The notes under the pieces: model-generated | What the model was told of the DNA's origin: nothing | The model's input: the letters and a program-made list of their open reading frames with translations, nothing else | Databases searched by the model: none | NCBI GenBank assembly: GCA_947453195.1 | Contig: CANGFO010000008.1 | Span: 1-64,000, forward strand | DNA length: 64,000 nucleotides | DNA from: Flavobacteriaceae bacterium | Lineage (GTDB): Bacteria > Bacteroidota > Bacteroidia > Flavobacteriales > Flavobacteriaceae | Direction: 5' to 3' | Position numbers and translations under genes: made by a program | Part shown: in pieces, positions 50,414-59,720 of the stretch | Layout of the letters: each line of letters starts with the position of its first letter | Position numbering within the stretch: position 1 is the first letter of the stretch

Positions 50414-51559
50414 TCAAAAAAAAAAGTTACTTAACAATTGTAAGACTTTGGAAATTTCTTCTTCCGAATTATAAGAATGCAAACAAAACCGCAAACGTTC
50501 TTGGCCTTCGGGTACCGTTGGTGATAATATAGCTTTTACGTCAAACCCATTTTCTTGCAAATTAGCAGCAATAGATTTTACTTTTTCATTACCTGGAATA
50601 ATTGCACATTGAATGGCCGACTTGCTATATACAAACAATGATTTTAATCCGCGTTGTGCTTTTTCTTGATTGAAAAATTGAATGTTTTGCTTTAGGTTAT
50701 GCATTGCCTCTTTTTCAGTTTTCAAATGCTGGTAGGCAATTAATATGGTTGCAACCGAATGTGGAGAAAGTCCCGTAGTATAAATAAAACTTCGAGCAAA
50801 GTTGATCAAATAGCTTTTTAACTCTTCACTACCCATAATAGCTGCTCCGTGGCAACCTAACCCTTTACCAAATGTTACAATTCTAGCAAATACTTTATCC
50901 TGTAACCCCAAACTCTGCACTAATCCCTCTCCATTTTCTCCAAAAACGCCTAATGCATGTGCTTCATCTATAACTAAGTTGCAATTGTATTTTTCACAAA
51001 GAGCAACCAATTCTTCTAGATTTGGGCAATCGCCGTCCATTGAGAAAACCGATTCGGTTACCACATACACTTCGACAGGCTCAGTGTGACAACGTTTGAT
51101 AATGGATTCTAAATCTTCCATATCATTGTGTTGGAATTTGTAGGACTTGGCATTACTCATTGTGATCCCGTCACGAATGGAAGCGTGGCACAATTCATCA
51201 TACAAAATAATATCATTTCGAAGTGGTAACGAACTGAAAAAGCCAACATTGGCATCGTACCCAGAATTGAAAATCAATGCTGAGGATGCTTGATGAAAAT
51301 TGGCAATGAAATCTTCTGTAATGGCGTATAGATTATGGTTGCCCGAAATTAATCTCGATCCGGTAGCACCATTTACTTTTAAGTCATTTTGCATAAGATA
51401 CGCGTGCGTATGATTAAAAATGGCTTCTTTTTTTGCAAAACCTAAATAATCATTTGATGCAAAATCGATACAATCTTTTGAAATAGGCAATTCCCGCAAG
51501 GCATTACTTGCTTCACGTTGTTGTAGTTTTTGGGTAAGTGCTGTTGGGAAAAGTTTCAT
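50414..51559 (-). CDS. bioF: 8-amino-7-oxononanoate synthase (KAPA synthase)
   Basis: 381 residues from the ATG at 51559. A TTG at 51568 is part of the -7 box and is not the start. This PLP enzyme condenses pimeloyl thioester with alanine. Signatures are SNDYLGFAKKE near 35, GATGSRLISGNH near 64, DELCHASIRDG near 121, VVTESVFSMDGDCPNLEEL near 166, DEAHALGVFGENG near 198 and the PLP lysine Lys232 (TFGKGLGCHGAA). Residues 157-164 read CHTEPVEV, encoded by a dispersed short repeat inserted in frame (51068-51091). The catalytic parts are unaffected. It heads the operon with DUF2007, bioD and bioA. Confidence 0.95.
   Translation of the reverse strand: MKLFPTALTQKLQQREASNALRELPISKDCIDFASNDYLGFAKKEAIFNHTHAYLMQNDLKVNGATGSRLISGNHNLYAITEDFIANFHQASSALIFNSGYDANVGFFSSLPLRNDIILYDELCHASIRDGITMSNAKSYKFQHNDMEDLESIIKRCHTEPVEVYVVTESVFSMDGDCPNLEELVALCEKYNCNLVIDEAHALGVFGENGEGLVQSLGLQDKVFARIVTFGKGLGCHGAAIMGSEELKSYLINFARSFIYTTGLSPHSVATILIAYQHLKTEKEAMHNLKQNIQFFNQEKAQRGLKSLFVYSKSAIQCAIIPGNEKVKSIAANLQENGFDVKAILSPTVPEGQERLRFCLHSYNSEEEISKVLQLLSNFFF
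51068..51091 (+). repeat. Short interspersed palindromic-type repeat inside bioF
   Basis: CACTTCGACAGGCTCAGTG followed by TGACA, with outer CACT / AGTG arms. This unit, or its complement, is a repeat I recognise from many Bacteroidota genomes, and it leaves the peptide HTEPVEV when read in frame. Here it is read in the bioF frame as CHTEPVEV. I saw no second copy in the window. Confidence 0.7.
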
Positions 51560-51565
51560 GATGTA

Positions 51566-51573
51566 CAAATATA
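51566..51573 (-). promoter_or_regulatory. Putative -7 box for the biotin operon
   Basis: TATATTTG on the minus strand, 6 bases ahead of the ATG at 51559. The transcript would be leaderless or nearly so. No BirA-type operator was recognised. Confidence 0.6.
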
Positions 51574-51650
51574 GAAAATCTGAGGGAGATAATTATTTTA
51601 ATAAAATAGTTGTTTTTTAATGTTTAATTATTGTTTATCAATAATTTTTA

Positions 51651-51658
51651 TATATTTG
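51651..51658 (+). promoter_or_regulatory. Putative -7 box for the DUF2975-HTH pair
   Basis: TATATTTG, 23 bases ahead of the ATG at 51682. Confidence 0.6.
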
Positions 51659-51681
51659 TACCGAATTTAAAAACAAAAAAC

Positions 51682-52194
51682 ATGAGACAATTAAACATTT
51701 TAAAAACAATATTAGATATCTTTTGGTTTTTTACTCTTATCGGAGCAATTGGAGTAGTAGTATTTTTACCTTTTTATTTATTTGGTGATGAAGTTGATAT
51801 TCCAATTAAAATCAAAGGGCAAGAAATTACTACTAACGATTTATTCTCAAAAATAGTTGTATTAGCTAATGTTGTTAGCGGGCTACTTTTTTTATACAGC
51901 ATCTATTTATTGCGAAAAGTGGTTGGCTTATTTCAAAAAAGAGAAATATTCAATGACCAAGTAATTCATATATTTAATCTAATTGGAAAATTAGTTATCG
52001 CTTCGTCCCTAACTAGTAATATATCTTTATTTATTTACAAAATTGTAGTGAGAAATCATACCGACATAAATTTTGATATAGGAGGTTATGATTCTTTTTT
52101 GATTTCAATAAGTTTGGGATTATTCTTTATGGTAATTAGTGTAATTTTTAAAATTGCTACAAGGATGAAAGAAGAAAACGAATTAACAATTTAG
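51682..52194 (+). CDS. DUF2975 membrane protein
   Basis: 170 residues from the ATG at 51682 (MRQLNILKTI). Four membrane helices: FWFFTLIGAIGVVVFLPFYLFG, then VVLANVVSGLLFLYSIYLL, a third near VIASSLTSNISLFIYKIV and a fourth LISISLGLFFMVISVIFKI. RKVVGLFQKREIFNDQVI is the family's conserved loop. DUF2975 proteins are typically found beside a small HTH regulator, as here, and together they look like a membrane-linked regulatory pair. Their function is unknown. Confidence 0.85.
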   Translation: MRQLNILKTILDIFWFFTLIGAIGVVVFLPFYLFGDEVDIPIKIKGQEITTNDLFSKIVVLANVVSGLLFLYSIYLLRKVVGLFQKREIFNDQVIHIFNLIGKLVIASSLTSNISLFIYKIVVRNHTDINFDIGGYDSFLISISLGLFFMVISVIFKIATRMKEENELTI

Positions 52195-52197
52195 ATT

Positions 52198-52410
52198 ATG
52201 CCTATTATTTTAAACCTTGATGTGATGTTGGCTAAACGCAAAATGCGATCTAACGAATTAGCAGAAAAAATTGGCATTACTACGGCAAATCTTTCTATAT
52301 TAAAAACCGGAAAAGCCAAGGCAGTGAGATTTTCTACTCTAGAAGCCATTTGTGAAATATTAGAATGCCAACCTGGAGATATATTGGAATTTGTAAATGA
52401 AGTAAAATAA
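52198..52410 (+). CDS. Small XRE-family helix-turn-helix regulator
   Basis: 70 residues, one HTH of the Cro/YozG type. The motif RSNELAEKIGITTANLSILKTGKAKAVRFSTLEAICEILECQPGDILEF covers nearly all of the protein. It starts 3 bases after the DUF2975 stop and is certainly co-transcribed with it. It is likely to bind a promoter near its own operon. The partner signal would come through the membrane protein, which is inference. Confidence 0.92.
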   Translation: MPIILNLDVMLAKRKMRSNELAEKIGITTANLSILKTGKAKAVRFSTLEAICEILECQPGDILEFVNEVK

Positions 52411-52442
52411 GCAACTAATATAGTAGGTGTTGAAAGGGATTT

Positions 52443-52967
52443 TTAAACTTGTTTGTCTACCCATTTAAAATCACCTTTTTCGGTTGCGTCTAGTAAATCT
52501 AAATTTAATCTAGTTGCAATCTCCTTACCAAAAAGGAACGCTTCTTCAAAAGATTCGTAGGTATACATATTATAATGCTTATTCGTAGCATACCACAAAT
52601 TCACTTCAAACTCTTCTTTACTATTTTTAAATACAGAAATATAATCTAATTTAGGAATCGCAGAATTATGTTGATATTTGATTAATCCCACAGAAAATAT
52701 AGTTTCTAATCTGTTGGTTTTCGTATTAATTAGAATGTCTTTTACTACTGTTAAACTTAAAGCAATTGGCATTATAAAACCAAAAACTTTTAGGGTTATA
52801 ATTAAATACAGAGCAAATAATTTGAAACTAAGATATAGAATCGAATAATACAACATCTGCAATACGAAGAATAAGATAATAGAATATAGTAGTGAACCTA
52901 ATACCAATTCATACCATTTCCTTTTCCCTTGTTTAATTAATAACTTTTCTGATTTCATAGTATCCAT
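52443..52967 (-). CDS. Two-helix membrane protein of unknown family
   Basis: 174 residues from the ATG at 52967. Another ATG at 52958 gives MKSEKLLIKQGKRKWYE, and the -7 box at 52971-52978 lies so close that 52958 may be the real start. Two hydrophobic segments (about 23-46 and 50-75) precede a soluble C-terminal half that has YISVFKNSKEEFEVNLWYATNKHYNMYTYESFEEAFLFGKEIATRLNLDLLDAT. I do not recognise it. The soluble half has a PH-like strand pattern, but this is a guess. The neighbour atpC ends at a terminator before it. Confidence 0.65.
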   Translation of the reverse strand: MDTMKSEKLLIKQGKRKWYELVLGSLLYSIILFFVLQMLYYSILYLSFKLFALYLIITLKVFGFIMPIALSLTVVKDILINTKTNRLETIFSVGLIKYQHNSAIPKLDYISVFKNSKEEFEVNLWYATNKHYNMYTYESFEEAFLFGKEIATRLNLDLLDATEKGDFKWVDKQV

Positions 52968-52970
52968 TTT

Positions 52971-52978
52971 CAAAAATA
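52971..52978 (-). promoter_or_regulatory. Putative -7 box overlapping the start of the two-helix protein
   Basis: TATTTTTG on the minus strand. It contains the in-frame TTG at 52973, which is therefore not a start. Confidence 0.5.
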
Positions 52979-52979
52979 A

Positions 52980-53009
52980 AAAAAGCCAAACAAATATGCT
53001 TGGCTTTTT
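52980..53009 (-). terminator. Terminator after atpC
   Basis: Stem AAAAAGCCAA / TTGGCTTTTT with a 10-base loop, 20 bases past the atpC stop. It separates the ATP synthase genes from the next promoter. Confidence 0.82.
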
Positions 53010-53029
53010 AGTTTTATTTTGAAATTGTC

Positions 53030-53311
53030 TTAGTCTGCTAAAACAATTACTTTATTGTCTTTCATTTCAATAGTTCCAGATGCAATTTCTAAGTTGAAGT
53101 TTTGATCATTTACTTTTGTAAATTTATTTTCAACTTCTTTTTGGAAATTAAAACTAGCCGCTGTAATTTTTACAGTTCCTTGTTTTAAAATGGAAACTAT
53201 TGGTGCGTGATTATTTAATATTTGAAAAGACCCATCAACTCCTGGTAAAGAAACCGAAGTAACCTCTCCTTTAAATAATGTAGCTTCTGGTGATACTATT
53301 TCTAAAATCAT
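53030..53311 (-). CDS. atpC: ATP synthase F1 epsilon subunit
   Basis: 93 residues. Only the beta-sandwich N-terminal domain is present: MILEIVSPEATLFKGEVTSVSLPGVDGSFQILNNHAPIVSIL is the conserved start, and the protein ends after the sandwich (ASGTIEMKDNKVIVLAD). The usual C-terminal helical hairpin (about 45 residues in E. coli) is missing, as is common in Bacteroidota. Epsilon links the rotor to catalysis and normally inhibits ATP hydrolysis through that hairpin, so this form should inhibit differently. It follows atpD across an 80-base inverted-repeat spacer. Confidence 0.95.
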   Translation of the reverse strand: MILEIVSPEATLFKGEVTSVSLPGVDGSFQILNNHAPIVSILKQGTVKITAASFNFQKEVENKFTKVNDQNFNLEIASGTIEMKDNKVIVLAD

Positions 53312-53318
53312 ATTATTA

Positions 53319-53390
53319 GTTATGAGTTTTGAGTTATGAGTTATAAGTTGAGTCGAAACTCATAATTTATAACTCATAATTCATAATTAT
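53319..53390 (-). repeat. Long imperfect inverted repeat between atpD and atpC
   Basis: Arms 53319-53353 and 53358-53390 around a CGAA loop. They contain multiple copies of ACTCATAA / TTATGAGT and share a 13-bp perfect core TTATGAGTTATAA. The whole can fold into one long hairpin of about 27 pairs with small bulges. It lies inside a co-transcribed pair and lacks a T-run, so it is probably a repeat or processing element and not a terminator. Confidence 0.75.
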
Positions 53391-53391
53391 A

Positions 53392-54906
<1,515 letters not shown>

Positions 54907-54964
54907 TTATGTATTTATTTAATAGCGATTTAGAATTGAAAAAATAATGTCTTTTTTCAGAGTG

Positions 54965-54972
54965 CAAAGATA
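54965..54972 (-). promoter_or_regulatory. Putative -7 box for atpD-atpC
   Basis: TATCTTTG on the minus strand, 61 bases ahead of the ATG at 54903. Confidence 0.55.
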
Positions 54973-55079
54973 ATTTTTATAAATAGAAAATCAATAGCAA
55001 AAAGAGATTTTTTTGTGATTTTTTTGACTTTTTTAAAGAGGAACTAACTTATTGTCGAGAAATAAATATTGTACAAATA

Positions 55080-55108
55080 AAAAACCACCAACTTCGTTGG
55101 TGGTTTTT
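55080..55108 (-). terminator. Terminator after the SGNH lipoprotein
   Basis: 13-bp perfect stem AAAAACCACCAAC / GTTGGTGGTTTTT with a TTC loop. Confidence 0.88.
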
Positions 55109-55128
55109 AAATTTATGCGTTTAAATAA

Positions 55129-56685
55129 TTATAAAGAAGCCGGAAAAAGCGTTCTATAATTACCAACATTAGGCCCTTTTAAATTAGATCCGTATTTAGC
55201 ATTAATTGCTTCGATAAATTTGTTTGCAATTAAAGCATATCCTTTAGGACTTGGATGTACACCATCTAAAGAGAAAGCGTTTCCAGTTACTAAGGTAGAT
55301 GTCATAGTAAATCCGTTATACGAAACACCACCATTTGCAACTTGTGACATAACTGCATTAGCATTTACAAAAGCCAATCCTTTTGCAGTTGCAATAGATT
55401 GAATAGTGCTGTTAAAAGCATCAGTTGCAGCAACTACTTCAGCGGTTTCAGTTGCTGTTAATGTAGTACTGTCTTGCATTGGATAAGAAACTCCTACTGT
55501 GTTAAAAGGTGCTGGTGCACCCGACTGAGTTGTTCCAATAACTGTTTGTGCAGTTAATAAAATATAATCTCTAGCTCCAGTATCTTTTGCATGACGTGCT
55601 CTACCATATAAATTTCCTACATAAGCAGCTGTAGTTGCTCCTAAAGCTGGAGTTAGTGCTCCTGTAATATAAGTAGATAAGTTTGGCAAACTCTCGTCAG
55701 CTATAAGCAATGGATTTTTTTCTGTTGTAGCAGCGTTGTTATCATCTGCAACTATTGTAACAAATCTATTAGGCTGTCCTAAAGCAGTTGTTATTTGATT
55801 TATTGCTCCAAATAATTGGTTTAACTGAGCAGCACTTGCTGATGGCAATCCTGGAATAGGATTTGTTGGAACTGTAGTAAAAAATGGCACTGAAGTTACA
55901 TAAGGAATGTTAGCAACTACTCCTTTAGCTCCGTTTGCAGTTAATCCATTAACCAAATTATTATAAACTGAAGCAAATACAGTAGGGTCGGTAATGTCAT
56001 TAGATCCATAAGTTGCTGGATTTGAATTTCCTGTTTGGTTCACGCCTGTACCTCCAGAAGTTGCATAAGACAATACGTCATTATTTCCTATCCAAAGTGA
56101 GAAAAATGTAGGGCTTTGTGCCACAGCATCACCTAAAACAGTCGCTGAACTTGAAGAAGCAAAACGAACAAAATAAGGATTTGCATATGAACCAATACCT
56201 GCAGGATTTCCATAAGTATTTGATAGTAAATGGAAACTTTTTGCACCAGGTACTCCCATGTTATTGAAAGGCCCAGTTAAGTGATTTAATATCTCAGTAC
56301 TTGGAGTTCCAGCAACCGGTGCCAATGGCGCATTTGGATTACCTGTGTAATAAAGTCTAGGTCCACTAGCAACAGTACCTCCAACTTTAAACCCACCTAC
56401 ATTATCTGCCATAAATGGTGTAGAAAAGGCTCCGCCGCCAACTAAAGCAAATTGCTCAGCCAAAAGCGCTGGATAAGCTCCTTTTTGTCCTTCGATAAAA
56501 AGTGCTCCATCACTATATCCTGATGTTAATGAATTTCCTAAAGCAACATATTTAGAAAAATTTGCGCTTCCTGAGGTTAATGGTAACCCATCAGATGAAT
56601 TTGCATCTGTGGTTACCTCATCATTTTTACTACAAGCTACAAAGGTTAATGAAACCAAAAATAGCCATTTTATATTTTTTATCAT
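55129..56685 (-). CDS. SGNH/GDSL-type lipolytic lipoprotein
   Basis: 518 residues. The lipobox FVAC puts the lipidated cysteine at 18. The GDSL block is ALGNSLTSGYSDG, with nucleophile Ser52. Block III is WIGNNDVLSYAT near 198, and block V is LDGVHPSPKGYALIAN near 472 (catalytic Asp and His). This makes it a periplasm- or surface-anchored esterase/lipase of the SGNH class. Its natural ester is unknown. It follows a TonB receptor by 28 bases and probably shares its transcript, so the pair could release and import a ligand. That is inference. Confidence 0.91.
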   Translation of the reverse strand: MIKNIKWLFLVSLTFVACSKNDEVTTDANSSDGLPLTSGSANFSKYVALGNSLTSGYSDGALFIEGQKGAYPALLAEQFALVGGGAFSTPFMADNVGGFKVGGTVASGPRLYYTGNPNAPLAPVAGTPSTEILNHLTGPFNNMGVPGAKSFHLLSNTYGNPAGIGSYANPYFVRFASSSSATVLGDAVAQSPTFFSLWIGNNDVLSYATSGGTGVNQTGNSNPATYGSNDITDPTVFASVYNNLVNGLTANGAKGVVANIPYVTSVPFFTTVPTNPIPGLPSASAAQLNQLFGAINQITTALGQPNRFVTIVADDNNAATTEKNPLLIADESLPNLSTYITGALTPALGATTAAYVGNLYGRARHAKDTGARDYILLTAQTVIGTTQSGAPAPFNTVGVSYPMQDSTTLTATETAEVVAATDAFNSTIQSIATAKGLAFVNANAVMSQVANGGVSYNGFTMTSTLVTGNAFSLDGVHPSPKGYALIANKFIEAINAKYGSNLKGPNVGNYRTLFPASL

Positions 56686-56713
56686 AATAGTATAATATTA
56701 GTTATTATTGAAA

Positions 56714-59548
56714 TTAAGGATTGATAGTTAAAGAAGCAAAATATTGTTGCCCAATCATACCTGCTCCAAGAACTTGTTGGTATTCTTTTCCTCCTATATT
56801 AGCAGCTCCTATTTTAAGTACTGATTTTAATTTAGGAAGCGCATAGTTTACTTGAGCGTCTAGAACTGTTGCAGCAGAAATCATTCCATCTGCAAAAGTC
56901 GATTGCCATAAGTACTCACTGTTCCATCTTCCGCTGATGTTAAATCCAAAGTTTTTGAATACTTTTTCATTTCCAATAGAAGCTTTTACTCTATGTTTTG
57001 GGGTATTGAAACCAGCTTCAAAACTTGGATCTTGTGATTGATCAAAATCAAATTGTGCATAGTTGTAATTCGCGCTAACTTCGAAATTTTTATATACCTT
57101 TTTACCTACACCTATTCCAAATCCTAAAGATTTGATTTCAATGTTGGTATTCGTATACAATTGATACGCTCTAGTATTTCCAGTAGTTAATGCATGAATG
57201 GATTGGAATCCAGAATCTGCAGGACCACCACCAATATTTGGAGAATCTACAGCAGTACCATATAAAGGCGCTACAACAGTAAGGTTCCCTAAGAAGTTGT
57301 TATAAACATTATAATAACCATTCACATCAAAAGAAAACCCTTTAAACTGACCTCTATATCCTAATTCAAATGCTTTAACCGTTTCTGGTTTTACATATCC
57401 AGCATTAGATTTTTTCAATAAAGCAGCTGCAGCAACTGGATTAGATCCTGCTAAAGCAGCAAAAGCTTGGGCTGATGCAGCAGTATATGAATTGTTGTAT
57501 GCATTTAATCCTGTCATAACAACAGAAGTTCCTCCTGCAAATGCTTGTCCTGCAGCGGTAGCTACTGGCAAAGTTTCTGAATATCTAACTAAGTTATCTG
57601 GCGCAGAACCTACTAATACCGCGCTACCTACATTAAATCCAATGTATTGATCTTGGGTAGTAGGGTTACGGAAACCAGTTTGGAATGAACCTCTAAAGGT
57701 GTGATTTTTTTGAGCTCCAGCAGAGTAAACCGCAGAAATTCTTGGAGATAAACTTCCATCAAAATTCTTAGATTTATCATAACGAATAGATCCTGTAAGT
57801 TTCAAACGATCGTCCATTAATTTCTTTTGTGCCTGAGTATAAATACCATATTCATTATAGTTTATAGGACTATTAGCATCCGTATAAATTCTACCGTGAG
57901 AATTCAATTGATATACTCTGTAAGAACCCCCTACTTGAATTTCAACTGGCTTGAAAACATCTTTAAAATTGTAATTTGCATCAGAGTGGTAGATTCTTGA
58001 GTTATCTACTAGTTTAGATCCTGACAATACATCTGGATTTGAAATTACATTATTAAAAGCTGCTTTAAATGCATCCGTACCTGGAATTAATCTTCCTGTA
58101 TCAGCAACAGCTCTTGCAGCTGCATGTGCTTGATCTGGTGTTGCACCACCTAAAGTAGAAGTAATATATTGTCCTGCATATTGACCAAACCAAGTTGCGT
58201 CACTTTTCCAAGCTCTGTTTACATTAAGTCCTGTAAACAACATATCATATGATTTTCCACCATCTTCAGTTGTTGTATATCCTCTTAAGAAGAAATTTTT
58301 ACCTTTAAATTCTAATTTATGTTGTTCCATAAAGAAGTCATTCAAGTAATATCTGTTAGCTCCTTGGTAAACGGTATTTCCGAAACCAAATTTACTTTGC
58401 CAAATAATTTCTAATTTTTCATTTCCAAAAGGTCTTGCATGTAAAGAGAAATCTATTTTAGCATTTCTAACTTTATTATCTGTTAAGTCAACCTCATTAT
58501 AACCAGTTCTACTTACATTATAATTTGGCAATAAGTTAACTGCTGAAGCAGGAATTAACCCCATAGTTGCAAGAGTTTGACCTACATTTTTAATATTTGT
58601 AGAAGCTTCGTCTCCATAAACGTTAAGACCATTATAGTTATAATAAGATCTGTCTTTTCCTGGTATATTTACATCTCTGTAATCGGTAGCAAACCAATCG
58701 GTAGCTTTAAGGAAAGAGAAGTTTGCTTTTGCAGCAAAATGGCTATCGAAAGCATGAGCTACTCTTACACCATAATCTGAATAATCATTAACTCCTGCAG
58801 CTTGTTGCGAAGTTTGTCCGTATTTAACATAAGCAGAAACTCCTTGGCTTGTAAACGGACTTTTACTATTCATAAATAAAATACCGTTAAATGCATTTGC
58901 ACCATAAAGAGCAGAAGATGCACCAGGAAGTAATTCTACGTTTTGCACATCAATTTCAGAAATACCAATCATATTTCCGATAACAAAGTTCAATAATGGA
59001 GAAGAGTTGTCCATTCCATCTACTAACTGCATGAAACGCGTGTTAGAAACTGTAGCAAAACCACGCGTGTTTATAGATTTAAATGACATACTACTTGTAT
59101 TCATTTGAACTTCTTTAAGATTTTCTAATCCATCATAAAAAGTTGGAGAAGCTGATTTCTTAATGTCTTTAATAGTCATTCTTTCAATAGTAACCGGAGA
59201 TTCTTTGATTCGCTCTGGTGTTCTAGAAGCAGAAACTACAATGTCATCCAGCTTAGTGTCTTCCATAAGTAATACTACCTCAACTTTTTTAGAAAGAGAA
59301 GTTATTTGTATTTTTTGCGCTGCAAATCCAACACTTGAAACTTCAATTGTAAATGGAAGTTTTGCAGGGGTTTTTAATACAAATTTTCCTGTTGCATCAG
59401 TGATAGCACCAAGTGACTCACCTGAAACTTTAACGTTTACGCCTGGAATCGGTTCGTTTTTAGCGTCTTTTACTGAACCTGAAATTGAGTTTTGAGCAAA
59501 AGAAATGCTGCAAAAAAACAATGTCAAAATAAAATAATAAATCTTCAT
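56714..59548 (-). CDS. TonB-dependent receptor, lipase-coupled
   Basis: 944 residues from the ATG at 59548. The frame continues to 59587 without signal-peptide character. The signal peptide (1-19, ISFAQ) precedes a CarboxypepD_reg-like domain (ISGSVKDAKNEPIPGVNVKV near 22-41). The TonB box DDIVVSASRTPERI and the plug (NTRGFATVSNTRFMQLVDGMDN near 170, with LLPGASSALYGANAFNGI) come next, then a beta-barrel ending QQYFASLTINP. The plug is of the outer-membrane siderophore/ligand type, but the ligand is unknown. The downstream SGNH lipoprotein suggests an ester-containing substrate. A near-consensus -7 element (TACTTTG, one base short) is at 59578-59584. Confidence 0.92.
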   Translation of the reverse strand: MKIYYFILTLFFCSISFAQNSISGSVKDAKNEPIPGVNVKVSGESLGAITDATGKFVLKTPAKLPFTIEVSSVGFAAQKIQITSLSKKVEVVLLMEDTKLDDIVVSASRTPERIKESPVTIERMTIKDIKKSASPTFYDGLENLKEVQMNTSSMSFKSINTRGFATVSNTRFMQLVDGMDNSSPLLNFVIGNMIGISEIDVQNVELLPGASSALYGANAFNGILFMNSKSPFTSQGVSAYVKYGQTSQQAAGVNDYSDYGVRVAHAFDSHFAAKANFSFLKATDWFATDYRDVNIPGKDRSYYNYNGLNVYGDEASTNIKNVGQTLATMGLIPASAVNLLPNYNVSRTGYNEVDLTDNKVRNAKIDFSLHARPFGNEKLEIIWQSKFGFGNTVYQGANRYYLNDFFMEQHKLEFKGKNFFLRGYTTTEDGGKSYDMLFTGLNVNRAWKSDATWFGQYAGQYITSTLGGATPDQAHAAARAVADTGRLIPGTDAFKAAFNNVISNPDVLSGSKLVDNSRIYHSDANYNFKDVFKPVEIQVGGSYRVYQLNSHGRIYTDANSPINYNEYGIYTQAQKKLMDDRLKLTGSIRYDKSKNFDGSLSPRISAVYSAGAQKNHTFRGSFQTGFRNPTTQDQYIGFNVGSAVLVGSAPDNLVRYSETLPVATAAGQAFAGGTSVVMTGLNAYNNSYTAASAQAFAALAGSNPVAAAALLKKSNAGYVKPETVKAFELGYRGQFKGFSFDVNGYYNVYNNFLGNLTVVAPLYGTAVDSPNIGGGPADSGFQSIHALTTGNTRAYQLYTNTNIEIKSLGFGIGVGKKVYKNFEVSANYNYAQFDFDQSQDPSFEAGFNTPKHRVKASIGNEKVFKNFGFNISGRWNSEYLWQSTFADGMISAATVLDAQVNYALPKLKSVLKIGAANIGGKEYQQVLGAGMIGQQYFASLTINP

Positions 59549-59672
59549 TAGGTTTAATTTTTGTTGGTTTAAGGAGCCAAAGTACAAATTATTTTTAAAT
59601 TAATAAAAAAGTGGGGGTAATTTTACTATTTATCCATTTGGAAGTACAGTCTTAAACAGCATAAAAAACAAA

Positions 59673-59700
59673 AAAAGCGAAACTATACTGTTTCGCTTTT
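59673..59700 (-). terminator. Terminator after glmS
   Basis: 11-bp stem AAAAGCGAAAC / GTTTCGCTTTT with a TATACT loop, ending 21 bases past the glmS stop. Confidence 0.85.
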
Positions 59701-59720
59701 ATATAATATTAAGATGTTTT

